The position numbers were made by a program, and so were the translations under genes. This document shows, piece by piece, positions 17,621-26,650 of a DNA stretch of 64,000 nt. Positions within the stretch are counted from its first letter, which is position 1; each line of letters opens with the position of its first letter. The notes beneath the pieces are model-generated. The model was not told where the DNA came from. It saw only the letters and a list, made by a program, of their open reading frames with translations, and ran no database searches. The DNA comes from an uncultured Bacteroides sp. (GTDB lineage Bacteria; Bacteroidota; Bacteroidia; Bacteroidales; Bacteroidaceae): positions 100,823 to 164,822 of the forward strand of contig CASENM010000027.1 in assembly GCA_949289295.1 (NCBI GenBank), written 5' to 3'.

Positions 17621-18310
17621 ATGAAATATCTGATTATTGGTTTGGGACATTATGGAGGCATTTTGGCCGAAGAACTTACAGCATTGGGACATGAAGTGGT
17701 AGGAGTGGATAAAGACGAGTCGCATGTCGACCGTGTGAAAGACAAGATGGTCACTTCATTTGTGCTTGATGCCACCGATGAGACGGCACTTTCTGTGCTT
17801 CCGGTCCGGAATGTGGATTTGGTGATTGTGGCCATAGGTGACAATTTCGGCGCTTCCGTACGTATCGTTTCATTGCTGAAAAAGAACAAGGCGAAACATA
17901 TCTATGCCCGTGCTGTCGATGAGGTGCATAAGGCGGTACTGGATGCATTTGCCATCGATCGGATACTGACTCCCGAGCAGGACGCGGCACACATGTTGGC
18001 ACAGTCGCTCGAGCTGAGCACTGCAGTCGAGTCGTTTCAGGTGGATGATGACAATTATGTGTTCAAGTTCCGTCTGCCGGGGAAATTGGTCGGCTATCAT
18101 GCCAACGATTTGAACCTGGAGCAGGAGTTCGGGCTGAAAGTAATATCTCTGGTGCGCGGAAACCGCACCTGCAATTGCTTGGGCATTTCCGTACTGGAGC
18201 ATAATGTAGCCAATGAGTTTCCAGAAGATTATGAGTTGAAGGATGAAGACGAGCTGGTGTGCTACGGTGCTTATTCCCAATTCATCGAATTCTGGAAATC
18301 AGTACGCTGA
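17621..18310 (+). CDS. trkA: potassium uptake regulatory subunit TrkA/KtrA
   Basis: Cytoplasmic gating subunit for the adjacent TrkH. The 229-residue protein has an N-terminal RCK domain with the Rossmann motif GLGHYGG (7-13) and an acidic ligand at the end of strand 2 (GVDKDESH), then an RCK C-terminal domain (about 140-229). A single RCK pair is the KtrA-like arrangement, in contrast to the doubled E. coli TrkA. It starts 2 bp after trkH, so translation is probably coupled. It ends 9 bp from the convergent mltG stop. Confidence 0.93.
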   Translation: MKYLIIGLGHYGGILAEELTALGHEVVGVDKDESHVDRVKDKMVTSFVLDATDETALSVLPVRNVDLVIVAIGDNFGASVRIVSLLKKNKAKHIYARAVDEVHKAVLDAFAIDRILTPEQDAAHMLAQSLELSTAVESFQVDDDNYVFKFRLPGKLVGYHANDLNLEQEFGLKVISLVRGNRTCNCLGISVLEHNVANEFPEDYELKDEDELVCYGAYSQFIEFWKSVR

Positions 18311-18319
18311 CGGTCGCGC

Positions 18320-19345
18320 CTATCGGATGTTTCTTCTGTTCAATGCCTGCTGGTAGCGGCGGGCGTTGGCCTGGTGTTGCGAAAGTGTCCGGGCAAAATT
18401 GTGTGTACCTGAAAAATCTTCTTTCGCGCACATGTAAAGATAATTGTGTGGAGTATAGTTCAGTACGCTTTCTATGGCATGGACTGAAGGGATACGGATA
18501 GGTCCGGGAGGGAGTCCTGCATGGAGGTAGGTATTATACGGACTTTCCGTTTCCAGATGCTTGTACAGGATACGCCGCAGGCTGAAGTCCTGGAGAGCAA
18601 ATTTGATGGTGGGGTCAGCCTGGAGCGGCATACCTATGCGCAGGCGGTTCAGATAGAGTCCGGCCACCGTTGGCATTTCATTTTTGTTGGCGGTTTCTTC
18701 TTCTACGATGGAAGCCAGCGTGCTTACTTCTGTAGGGGTCAGTCCGATGGCTTTTGCCTTGTCCAGCCGTTGCTTGTTCCAGAAACGGTCATATTCTTTC
18801 TTCATCCGTCTGAGGAAGCTTTCCGCATCCATGTTCCAATATACTTCGTACGTGTTCGGAAGGAAGAAAGCCGGAAAGGTTTCTTTGTTGAATCCGAGCG
18901 ATGCGCGGCAGGCACTGTCGTTGAGCAGGGTGACTATCTGTGTGGAATCGGCCATGATTTGCCGGCCTACCGTAGCGGCCATTCTTTCGACGGTACGTGT
19001 ACCGGGAACGACCATTCTTACCGGAGTCTGGTGTCCGTGGTTCAGCTTCTGGAAAAGCTGGAACGTGTTTTCTTCGGCCGACAGTTTGTAGGCACCCGTG
19101 TGTACATGTTCTTTATAATGTTTCAGTGAAGCGAGCATCTTGAAGCCTTCAAGCCTTTCCGCATGGAACTGTTTCTCGAGTTTGGTGTAGACGGAGTCGG
19201 CCGTGTCGTCATCGTCAATATAAAGGAAAGAGACAGGTGAAGTCTTTATCGGATGGTTCAGCAGCAGGCAAAGTGGGACGATGGCACATGCGGCCAGAAC
19301 CGACAGGATGATGCCCGAAAGGACGATGATATTTTTCCGCTTCAT
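18320..19345 (-). CDS. mltG: endolytic peptidoglycan transglycosylase MltG
   Basis: Inner-membrane lytic transglycosylase that cuts nascent glycan strands. The 341-residue protein has one N-terminal transmembrane helix (about residues 6-30), a LysM-like region, and the YceG/MltG core with PNTYEVYW and ASIVEEETANKNEMPTVAGL. The first Glu of EEE (about residue 215) corresponds to the catalytic Glu of the E. coli enzyme. The start is ATG 19345 (MKRKNII); a likely -7 box TATCTTTG lies a few bases upstream, in GCTATCTTTGCC, so the longer open frame is not used. Confidence 0.93.
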   Translation of the reverse strand: MKRKNIIVLSGIILSVLAACAIVPLCLLLNHPIKTSPVSFLYIDDDDTADSVYTKLEKQFHAERLEGFKMLASLKHYKEHVHTGAYKLSAEENTFQLFQKLNHGHQTPVRMVVPGTRTVERMAATVGRQIMADSTQIVTLLNDSACRASLGFNKETFPAFFLPNTYEVYWNMDAESFLRRMKKEYDRFWNKQRLDKAKAIGLTPTEVSTLASIVEEETANKNEMPTVAGLYLNRLRIGMPLQADPTIKFALQDFSLRRILYKHLETESPYNTYLHAGLPPGPIRIPSVHAIESVLNYTPHNYLYMCAKEDFSGTHNFARTLSQHQANARRYQQALNRRNIR

Positions 19346-19493
19346 GATTGTTGTTCGTTTGGTCGGCAAAGATAGCATAAAAAATTGAGAAACGATATTT
19401 GCCGCTTTCTTCTTGTTTGCTGCACTTTTATTCTTATATTAGCGGCGAAATGAATCTTTGTTGGTAAAAATATGATAAACACGTGAAATTGAC

Positions 19494-20180
19494 ATGAGAA
19501 AATCTGATTTTGCTTTCGCTGTGATAGTTCTGGCGATATTCGCTCCTTTTGTGTGTTCAGAAACATTGTATGAATGGTACAAGTCGTTCAATGCGGCCCA
19601 TGGAATGGTGATGAGCTTTCTGAAGTTTGCAGTTCTGTCTACCTTGGGAGAGCTTCTGGGGCTTCGTCTCAGTACGGGAAAGTATCTGAAGCCGGGATTC
19701 GGCGTTTTCCCTCGCGCTGTAGTCTGGGGAGTGCTGGGCATGGGCATCAATCTGGCGATGATTATTTTCTCCGGAGGAGTTCCTTTGGCGTTGGAATACA
19801 TTGGTCTGCATGGTGCGGCGGCTTCCATGTCGGCTCCCCTGTGTGTGGAAAAGGTTGTGGTGGCCTTCTGTATTTCCGTGGCGATGAACAGCATTTTTGC
19901 TCCGGTGTTCATGACATTCCATAAGATTACTGATACGCACATTCTGGATTGTGGAGGTTCCGTGCGCGCATTGGTGACTCCTATTCCGATGACCCGCATC
20001 ATTACGGGACTGAATTGGGATGTACAGTGGAATTTTGTGTTCAAGAAAACGATTCCATTGTTCTGGTTTCCTGCCCATACGGTCACTTTTCTCCTTCCGA
20101 GCGAGACGAGAGTGCTATTCGCCGCCTTGCTGGGGGTGGCGTTGGGTGTGCTGCTGGCGGTAGCGGCACGGAAGAAATGA
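19494..20180 (+). CDS. polytopic membrane protein, weakly Mpv17-like
   Basis: A 228-residue membrane protein with about five hydrophobic segments. I do not recognise it firmly. The C-terminal segment, FWFPAHTVTFLLPSE followed by RVLFAALLGVALGVLLAV, resembles the end of the Mpv17/PMP22 family (Trp, Pro-Ala, a Phe-rich stretch, then RVLF). That family is best known from eukaryotic organelles, and bacterial members are unstudied as far as I know. It is divergent from mltG, and a -7-like AATCTTTG lies at 19451-19458. It ends in a strong bidirectional terminator. Confidence 0.7.
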   Translation: MRKSDFAFAVIVLAIFAPFVCSETLYEWYKSFNAAHGMVMSFLKFAVLSTLGELLGLRLSTGKYLKPGFGVFPRAVVWGVLGMGINLAMIIFSGGVPLALEYIGLHGAAASMSAPLCVEKVVVAFCISVAMNSIFAPVFMTFHKITDTHILDCGGSVRALVTPIPMTRIITGLNWDVQWNFVFKKTIPLFWFPAHTVTFLLPSETRVLFAALLGVALGVLLAVAARKK

Positions 20181-20198
20181 CTTCTCTTGTTGATAACT

Positions 20199-20246
20199 CA
20201 AATCGGTCATTAGAAATAGAAATACAATTTTCTAATGACCGATTTG
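20199..20246. terminator. bidirectional terminator
   Basis: Perfect 18-bp inverted repeat, CAAATCGGTCATTAGAAA (20199-20216) with 20229-20246, around a 12-nt loop. It is placed between the convergent genes ending at 20180 and 20250. Its outer flanks are not strongly U-rich on either strand. Confidence 0.8.
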
Positions 20247-20249
20247 GGT

Positions 20250-21521
20250 TCAATCAATCTTTTTGAGGGAATAATCCAATTCAGATTCGGGCGTTTCAAA
20301 GTTGTTGTTCAGGAGCGTCAGCCTGTCCTTTCCGTAAAGGAAGTTGAAGGTGCTTTTCCCATTGTCGGATACAAGCTGCCATACCGTGGCGTTGTTGTCA
20401 TTGGGGATGCCGCGTAGTGTGTACCGTTTGCCCATATAGGTATGGATTGCGTCCTTGCCGTTGTCGGCTTCCAGATATGTGAGTTGCAAAAGGAATTGTC
20501 CGTCTCCGCTGTGCTCCCGGTGGCGGACATACAACTGGTATCTGATACCCGGACAATCGGCTGCAGGAAGCACCCCTGTATAATGCTCCTCAACCCAGTT
20601 CCCTAAATCACGGTTGTTGTCGCTTCGGGATTGCTTGAACAGGATCTTACCCCTTTGGCTGAGAGTCCAGCACCCGTCTGCGAAGTTCAGATTCTTGGTG
20701 TCGTCATCTTCTATATTCCACACATGTTTCCCATCGGGTAATGTGCGCCGTTGCAGTCTTTCTTTTGTCTCGCTGCCGGATTTGTATAAATCGACGGACA
20801 GTGAATCCTTGCTGAACAGGATATAGGTGGAAAGTTTCTCTCCGTTAACGGATTCAGTCCGTATGCCTTCCCGGAACAACTGCAAATCCCGGCTATAGCA
20901 GGCAAGGCTGTCTATTCCGACGACCCGCAACACTCTGTCATAGTTTTGAGCAAATCCTTCTTCCGAATGCCCGGCGTCCACAACTTGCAATTTGGCATAA
21001 ACAGGTTGCCCGTTTTTTACCCCTTGCGTGATAGAGTCATATTGTCGGAACAAGTCACCGGTCTTGTCTGTAATCCAATAATCATTGGTGTCTCCTTGGA
21101 TAACCAGACTGCGCACTTCGTGTCCGATAGTCAATATGCCTTCTGCTGTCTTGGCTGAAGCTTCGTTTTCTGCATCGCCTTCTCTTCCATACATTAATAT
21201 CAGTGTCCCTTTCTTCAATACCAGGCTGTCTTTCGTAAGCTTCTCTATGGCGAATGTATCCGAGAAAACGATTGTTTGTCGGTTGCCTATGCTTTTTCCC
21301 GAAAGGATAAGCCGGTCGTTTTGCTTTTCCCATTTTTCATAAGACAAGGTAGCCATATTGACGGATGAAGCTTTTCCGCCTTCTTCCAACACAAATCCTT
21401 GTTCCATCTGAGGCATGTTGGGGACGGGTTGCGTCCATTTGCCTACCAGACTTTCACTTTCTCCGCAAGCCAATAAACCCAATGAAGAGAGGCCTGCCAT
21501 AATCAAATTTACTTTTTTCAT
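20250..21521 (-). CDS. NlpE-like lipoprotein with lipocalin-like N-terminal domain
   Basis: A 423-residue lipoprotein (lipobox LLAC, C19). Three regions can be separated: a lipocalin-like domain (about 25-115, starting LVGKWTQPVPN), a domain like the NlpE C-terminal OB fold (about 125-210: EGILTIGHEVRS, then GQPVYAKLQV), and a C-terminal domain like the NlpE N-terminal barrel (about 310-423), with YTGVLPAADCPGI matching the family's YxGxLPCADCxGI motif. The order is thus swapped against E. coli NlpE, and the first Cys of the motif is Ala. E. coli NlpE senses surface contact and lipoprotein stress; a similar role here is inference. Confidence 0.75.
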   Translation of the reverse strand: MKKVNLIMAGLSSLGLLACGESESLVGKWTQPVPNMPQMEQGFVLEEGGKASSVNMATLSYEKWEKQNDRLILSGKSIGNRQTIVFSDTFAIEKLTKDSLVLKKGTLILMYGREGDAENEASAKTAEGILTIGHEVRSLVIQGDTNDYWITDKTGDLFRQYDSITQGVKNGQPVYAKLQVVDAGHSEEGFAQNYDRVLRVVGIDSLACYSRDLQLFREGIRTESVNGEKLSTYILFSKDSLSVDLYKSGSETKERLQRRTLPDGKHVWNIEDDDTKNLNFADGCWTLSQRGKILFKQSRSDNNRDLGNWVEEHYTGVLPAADCPGIRYQLYVRHREHSGDGQFLLQLTYLEADNGKDAIHTYMGKRYTLRGIPNDNNATVWQLVSDNGKSTFNFLYGKDRLTLLNNNFETPESELDYSLKKID

Positions 21522-21927
21522 AACCTTGTGTTTCGTTTGTCTTCCAATTGCAATTTATTTATAGCAAAAGCGTATTTGGAAAGAGTAACCTCAGCCCGAT
21601 TATAAAAATAGGGAATTTCTGCGAGCGACTTCTGTCATTTAATGAATTTTTTTGCTTCTTAAGTTGGATTTAAGTGCATCCTGTCTATACTTTAACCGTT
21701 TTATATCTTACGCCATTCAGTACCAATTGAAGCCAAACTTTCAGACTGTCAGTGGAAATGCTCAGATTTTCTTTATCTTACGTTTTGTCTTATTTGTTTT
21801 CCGGGGAATGAAATGGAATTGTAACGCCATGTTACGTTATTTTTAAAGGGTTGAAACAGTTTTGTAACATTGATTGCCGACCTTTGCGTCGTAAAAAAGT
21901 TGGATTAGGGTAATTAATTTTGATATT
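21522..21927. other. divergent intergenic region (406 bp)
   Basis: AT-rich gap between the NlpE-like gene and the phosphate operon. No credible ORF or RNA gene was seen. The last 120 bp hold TTGTAAC at 21819-21825, its inverse GTTAC at 21831-21835 and a second TTGTAAC at 21862-21868, followed by a -7-like GACCTTTG at about 21889-21896. Confidence 0.6.
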
Positions 21928-22923
21928 ATGAGAATGAAGCGATTGATAGCAGGACTTTTAAGTTGTATGCTGGTGATGCCGGCCGTAGCAGGAAACGAGG
22001 AGGCTCCTGCTCAGGAAAAAGAAAAGAAAGGTTCAGCCATTATCACAGTTTTTTCTGATTTCCATACCGGTTTCGGCCGTGCGAACGATGACAGAGGTTT
22101 CGACCTGGACCGTGCGTATATCGGCTATCAGTATAAGTTGCCTCATGGCTTGCAGCTGAAAGCTGTGATGGACTTCGGGCAGTCTGACCATGTGGAAGAC
22201 TATCAGCGTATAGGATACATCAAGAATGCACAGATTACTTGGAAACATGGGAAGTGGACATTGAATGCCGGCCTTATCAGCACAACGCAGTTTAAGACAC
22301 AGGAAGACTTCTGGGGGAAACGTTACGTAATGAAATCGTTTCAGGATGCATATAAATTCGGCAGCAGTGCTGACTTGGCTGTTTCGGCGGCTTACAGATT
22401 CAACGATGTGGTTTCTGCCGATGTGATTCTGACCAACGGCGAAGGATACAAGAAAGTGCAGGTGAAAGACGGTCTGCAGTATGGTGCCGGAGTGACGCTG
22501 ACTCCCGTAAAAGGTCTGATAATCCGTGCATACGGTTCGTTCAACGAAGCTTCGGAAGACGGCATGAAAGGAATTACCAATGTGGCGGCTTTCGTCGGAT
22601 ACAAGAATTCTTCTTTTTCAATAGGTACTGAATATAACTGGCAGTCGAATGCCAAGAATGTGTCCGGAAACGACCAGCAGGGTGTTTCGGCTTATGCCAG
22701 CGTGCAGTTCAACAAACATGTCGGGATGTTCGGACGTTGGGACTGGCTTGATTCGAAGAACGGCTGGAACAAGGATTCCGACGGTATGGCAGGTGTATTG
22801 GGTGCTGAGTTCAAGTTGGGAAAATATATCAAGCTGGCTCCCAATTTCCGTGTCTGGTCGCCCAAGGCCGACGGCGTAGACCATTCCGGCTATTTCTATC
22901 TGAATGCTTCTTTTGCTATCTGA
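21928..22923 (+). CDS. phosphate-regulon outer membrane porin (OprP/Porin_O_P-like)
   Basis: A 331-residue outer membrane barrel with a signal peptide ending near VAG and repeated amphipathic strands to a C-terminal Phe-Ala-Ile. The body begins after a charged linker (EKEKKG) and shows phosphate-selective-porin-like segments such as LDRAYIGYQYKL and WGKRYVMKSFQDAYKFGSS. It stands 49 bp before pstS on the same strand, which supports a role in letting phosphate cross the outer membrane. The start is ATG 21928 or ATG 21934. General porin is the alternative. Confidence 0.82.
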   Translation: MRMKRLIAGLLSCMLVMPAVAGNEEAPAQEKEKKGSAIITVFSDFHTGFGRANDDRGFDLDRAYIGYQYKLPHGLQLKAVMDFGQSDHVEDYQRIGYIKNAQITWKHGKWTLNAGLISTTQFKTQEDFWGKRYVMKSFQDAYKFGSSADLAVSAAYRFNDVVSADVILTNGEGYKKVQVKDGLQYGAGVTLTPVKGLIIRAYGSFNEASEDGMKGITNVAAFVGYKNSSFSIGTEYNWQSNAKNVSGNDQQGVSAYASVQFNKHVGMFGRWDWLDSKNGWNKDSDGMAGVLGAEFKLGKYIKLAPNFRVWSPKADGVDHSGYFYLNASFAI

Positions 22924-22972
22924 CAAGTCAAGAAAATACATCAAGAATAACTGTTATTAATTTTATAGACAC

Positions 22973-24022
22973 ATGAAAAAGTTTTATTTACCTTTGATTG
23001 CGGGCGCAATGGCATTGTCATTCGCAGCATGTGGCGGATCGGGTTCTGCCGAATCGGTTGAGTTGAGTGGTGCGGGTGCTACATTCCCTCTTCCTTTCTA
23101 TAACATGTCATTTGAGGGATACGATGCTGCGTCGGGCAATAAAGTGTCGTACGGGGGTATTGGCAGCGGCGGCGGCGTGCGCAACCTGAAAGATGAAATC
23201 GTGGATTTTGCGGGAAGTGATGCGTTTCTGACCGATGAGGAGATGAAAGGCATGAAACCTGTCGTTCACATACCGACCTGTATGGGTGCTGTCGTGTTGG
23301 CTTACAATTTGCCGGACGTGGTGAAGCTGAATCTTTCAGGTGATGTGATTGCGGATATCTATATGGGTAAGATTACGAAATGGAACGATGCACGTCTGGT
23401 TGCACTGAACCCTGACGTGAAACTTCCTGCCAAAGATATTATTGTGGCTTACCGTTCTGACGGCAGCGGTACGACCTTTATCTTCACCGACTATCTGTCG
23501 AAAGTGAGCGAAAACTGGAAGAATACTTACGGTGCGGGCAAGACGGTTGATTTTCCGGTGGGACAGGCTGCAAAAGGCAATCCGGGCGTAGCCGGCATCA
23601 TCGCACAGACTCCGTATTCATTCGGTTATATCGGTTCTGAATATGCGTTTGCCCAGAAGATTCCTTACGCAAGTGTAAAGAACAGTCGCGGTGAACTGAT
23701 TACTCCGTCGACGGAAAGCATTTCAGCTGCGGCCGGCGACATCCCTCAGGATACCCGTTGTTCGATTACCAACGCAGATGCCGCAGGCGCATATCCTATC
23801 AGCTGCTTTACCTGGCTGCTCATTTATCAGGAGCAGAACTACGGCGGACGCAGTCTGGAGCAGGCGAAAGCTACAGTTGGTTTGATGCAGTATATGTTGG
23901 CCGACAGTGTCCAGCAGAAGACGGCTACCGTAAACTATGCTCCGCTGCCCAAGAAGGCTGTTGAGCTGAGCCTTCAGAACTTGAAGACTGTCACTTACGA
24001 CGGACAGCCCATTATAAAATAA
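22973..24022 (+). CDS. pstS: phosphate ABC transporter substrate-binding lipoprotein PstS
   Basis: Periplasmic phosphate-binding protein, 349 residues, with a lipoprotein signal (FAACGG, C20). Phosphate-binding segments are visible: SGAGATFPLPFY near residue 31, YGGIGSGGG near 60, FAGSDAFLT near 80, and YRSDGSGTTFIFTDYL near 165. It is the first cytoplasmic-membrane component of the pstSCAB operon and follows the porin gene by 49 bp. Confidence 0.96.
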   Translation: MKKFYLPLIAGAMALSFAACGGSGSAESVELSGAGATFPLPFYNMSFEGYDAASGNKVSYGGIGSGGGVRNLKDEIVDFAGSDAFLTDEEMKGMKPVVHIPTCMGAVVLAYNLPDVVKLNLSGDVIADIYMGKITKWNDARLVALNPDVKLPAKDIIVAYRSDGSGTTFIFTDYLSKVSENWKNTYGAGKTVDFPVGQAAKGNPGVAGIIAQTPYSFGYIGSEYAFAQKIPYASVKNSRGELITPSTESISAAAGDIPQDTRCSITNADAAGAYPISCFTWLLIYQEQNYGGRSLEQAKATVGLMQYMLADSVQQKTATVNYAPLPKKAVELSLQNLKTVTYDGQPIIK

Positions 24023-24034
24023 AGAAAGATTGTT

Positions 24035-24892
24035 ATGCAGGATAAAATATTCAAGACATTACTGATTTTATCTGCAGTTCTTATTCCAATCATCGGTGGG
24101 GGGATCATTCTCTCCCTCACTATTGATGCTTCCGGGGCTTTTGAGAAATTCGGATTCTGGGAATTCGTGTTCTCCGATGATTGGGTGACTACGGCAGGTA
24201 AAGAAAAATACGGAGCTTTACCGTTCATAACGGGTACATTGCTCACTACGGCTCTGGCACTGATTATGTGTATTCCTTTTTCTCTTCCGGTGGCTCTCTT
24301 TACCGGAGAATATTTCAAGGGACGTAAGATTGCAGCGATATTGGGTACGGTGATTGATTTGCTGGCAGGTATTCCTTCTATCATTTATGGCTTGTGGGGA
24401 TTTTATGTGCTCCGCGGTGCGTTCATGTATCTGGATCTTTCTCCGCAGGGGTCGGGAATCCTGACCGCTTCCTTCGTGCTGGCCATCATGATTGTCCCTT
24501 ATGCCGCGTCGTTGAGTGCCGAGTTCATCAAAATGGTTCCGGCCGAATTGAAGGAGGGAGCGTATGCGATGGGTGCCACGCGTGCGGAAGTCATCCGCCG
24601 TGTGATTTTCCCGATGGCGGGTTCCGGTATTTTCTCCGCGTTCATTCTGGCTATCGGACGTGCGCTGGGTGAAACAATGACTGTAACCATGCTGATCGGC
24701 AATACGAACCAGATGCCCGATACCTTGCGTACCACGGGTAATACGATGGCCAGTATCATTGCCAATCAGTTTGGTGAAGCTGACGGTCTGAAACTTTCTT
24801 CTCTGATTGCCATCGGACTGCTTTTGTTCCTGATTACCGCAATCATCAATATTATCGGCAAGATTCTGATTCGTCGTGCCCGTCATGTGTAA
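24035..24892 (+). CDS. pstC: phosphate ABC transporter permease PstC
   Basis: Membrane permease of the phosphate ABC transporter, 285 residues with six predicted helices. The ABC-contact loop (EAA loop) reads MVPAELKEGAYAMGATRAEVIRRVIFP, and the upstream segment GIPSIIYGLWGFY is characteristic of PstC. It starts 12 bp after pstS and pairs with PstA. Confidence 0.96.
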   Translation: MQDKIFKTLLILSAVLIPIIGGGIILSLTIDASGAFEKFGFWEFVFSDDWVTTAGKEKYGALPFITGTLLTTALALIMCIPFSLPVALFTGEYFKGRKIAAILGTVIDLLAGIPSIIYGLWGFYVLRGAFMYLDLSPQGSGILTASFVLAIMIVPYAASLSAEFIKMVPAELKEGAYAMGATRAEVIRRVIFPMAGSGIFSAFILAIGRALGETMTVTMLIGNTNQMPDTLRTTGNTMASIIANQFGEADGLKLSSLIAIGLLLFLITAIINIIGKILIRRARHV

Positions 24893-24914
24893 TCTTGTAA
24901 ATTGATTGAAATAT

Positions 24915-25775
24915 ATGAATAAAGTAAAGTTTCGTATTTTTAAGAGTCGCCTCCTTTTTGTCCTGGTGTGCGTGCTGTCAGGAATTACTGCGATTCCGTT
25001 GGTGGCCATCCTGGGCGAGGTGCTGATAAAAGGATGGGACCAGTTGGGCTGGTCATTCATCACTGAGGCTACTCCGAATGCATATAAGGCAATGATTGCG
25101 GCCCAGGCCGGTGAAGACATTCCGGGCGGTATTGCCAACGGTATCATCGGTACTTTCCTGATGTTGTTCCTGGCTGCAGTTGTAGCTATTCCTGTAGGTA
25201 TTCTTTGCGGTATCTGTCTGTCGGAGTACCGGAAAAGCTGGTTTGCCACTTTCGTGAGTTATCTGACTGACTTGCTGCAGGGTACTCCTTCCATTATCAT
25301 CGGTATCATTACCTACATTTGGGTGGTTGTGCCGATGAAAGGTTACTCGGCCATTGCGGGCAGTGTGGCGTTGTTCATCATGATGCTGCCGCTGATTATC
25401 CGTTCTACAGAAGAGACGATGAAGGTGTTGCCGGAAACCTTGAAGGAGGCCGGTCTTGCACTGGGGGGAAGTTACTGGCGTGTGATGCTGAAAGTGATGG
25501 TTCCCGCCGCATTGGGAAGTATCTTTACAGGTATCCTGCTGGCCATCTCGCGTGTGGTAGGTGAAACCGCTCCGTTGATGTTTACCGCTTTGGGCGGTGC
25601 GGCAATCAGTTGGAACATGACCAAGCCTATGTCGGCCGTGCCTTTGCTGATTTGGGAATTTTTCAACGACCCGAATCTCCAGAACCTGATTTGGGGAGCG
25701 TCTCTGTTCCTGTTGGTTTTCGTATTATGTTTGAATTTATTAGCTAAACAAGTTGCAAAGAAATGGAAAGTATAA
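24915..25775 (+). CDS. pstA: phosphate ABC transporter permease PstA
   Basis: Second permease of the phosphate transporter, 286 residues, with about six helices. It shows DLLQGTPSIIIGIITYIW and the EAA-type loop VLPETLKEAGLALGGSYWRVM. The start is ATG 24915 (MNKVKFR); the TTG at 24906 in the same frame is less likely. The 3' end overlaps the pstB start by 13 bp, which suggests translational coupling. Confidence 0.96.
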   Translation: MNKVKFRIFKSRLLFVLVCVLSGITAIPLVAILGEVLIKGWDQLGWSFITEATPNAYKAMIAAQAGEDIPGGIANGIIGTFLMLFLAAVVAIPVGILCGICLSEYRKSWFATFVSYLTDLLQGTPSIIIGIITYIWVVVPMKGYSAIAGSVALFIMMLPLIIRSTEETMKVLPETLKEAGLALGGSYWRVMLKVMVPAALGSIFTGILLAISRVVGETAPLMFTALGGAAISWNMTKPMSAVPLLIWEFFNDPNLQNLIWGASLFLLVFVLCLNLLAKQVAKKWKV

Positions 25776-26533
25776 AAGACCCGATTCTTCAGATAAAAGA
25801 CGTATGTATCTCATACACCAGCGATGTGATGGCCGTGAAGCATGTCACAGCCGACATTGAAAAGAATTCTATTACGGCTATCATGGGACCGTCTGGTTGC
25901 GGCAAGAGTACACTGCTGCGTGCCGTAAACCGTATGCATGAGCTGTATAAAAATATCCGTGTGACAGGAGAGATTCTGCTGAACGGCGAGAATGTGCTCG
26001 AAATGGAGCCGATGGAAGAACGTCGCCGCATCGGTATGGTGTTCCAGCGCCCGAATCCGTTCCCTACGATGAACATTTATGATAATGTGCTGGCCGGATA
26101 TATTCTGAACGGTATCCGTCTGTCTAAATCCCAGAAGGATGAGATTGTGGAGCGTAACCTGCGCAACGTGTCTCTTTGGGATGAGGTGAAGGACTCTTTG
26201 ACCAAACGGGGTACTTTCCTTTCAGGAGGGCAGCAGCAGCGTCTGTGCATTGCGCGTTCGTTGGCGCTCCAGCCGGATGTGTTGCTGATGGATGAGCCGA
26301 CTTCCGCGCTTGACCCGATTGCCACCAAGCACATTGAAGACCTGATGGACCAGCTGAAGAAGGAGGTGACTATTCTGATTGTAACCCACAACATGTCGCA
26401 GGCCATGCGTATTTCTGACCGCTCCATGTTTATGTTTCTGGGTGAACTGATTGAATACGATGATACGAAGAAGATGTTTGAGAATCCGGCCGATGAACGT
26501 ACACGCTCTTACTTGACCGGTAAGATGGGATAA
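25763..26533 (+). CDS. pstB: phosphate ABC transporter ATPase PstB
   Basis: ATP-binding subunit, 256 residues. Walker A GPSGCGKST is at 42-50, the signature reads LSGGQQQR, Walker B is VLLMDEPTSALDP, and the switch histidine is in ILIVTHNM. The Q-loop (VFQRPNPFP) is the PstB form. It is the last gene of the operon: a 20-bp perfect terminator follows, and no phoU comes after it, although phoU commonly follows pstB elsewhere. Confidence 0.97.
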   Translation: MESIKDPILQIKDVCISYTSDVMAVKHVTADIEKNSITAIMGPSGCGKSTLLRAVNRMHELYKNIRVTGEILLNGENVLEMEPMEERRRIGMVFQRPNPFPTMNIYDNVLAGYILNGIRLSKSQKDEIVERNLRNVSLWDEVKDSLTKRGTFLSGGQQQRLCIARSLALQPDVLLMDEPTSALDPIATKHIEDLMDQLKKEVTILIVTHNMSQAMRISDRSMFMFLGELIEYDDTKKMFENPADERTRSYLTGKMG

Positions 26534-26557
26534 TATCTGCCGGGACTGTAACAAATA

Positions 26558-26601
26558 GAGGAGGTTCAAGATGAAAACTGATTTTCATCTTGAACCTCCT
26601 C
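26558..26601. terminator. bidirectional terminator of pst operon and PfkB kinase gene
   Basis: Perfect 20-bp inverted repeat, 26558-26577 with 26582-26601, and a 4-nt loop CTGA. The A-rich and T-rich halves meet at the loop. It lies between pstB and the convergent kinase gene. Confidence 0.88.
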
Positions 26602-26650
26602 AGTCTATAGCTCTGTCTCTTGCCGGCAACCTGGGAATGGACAGGCAGAT

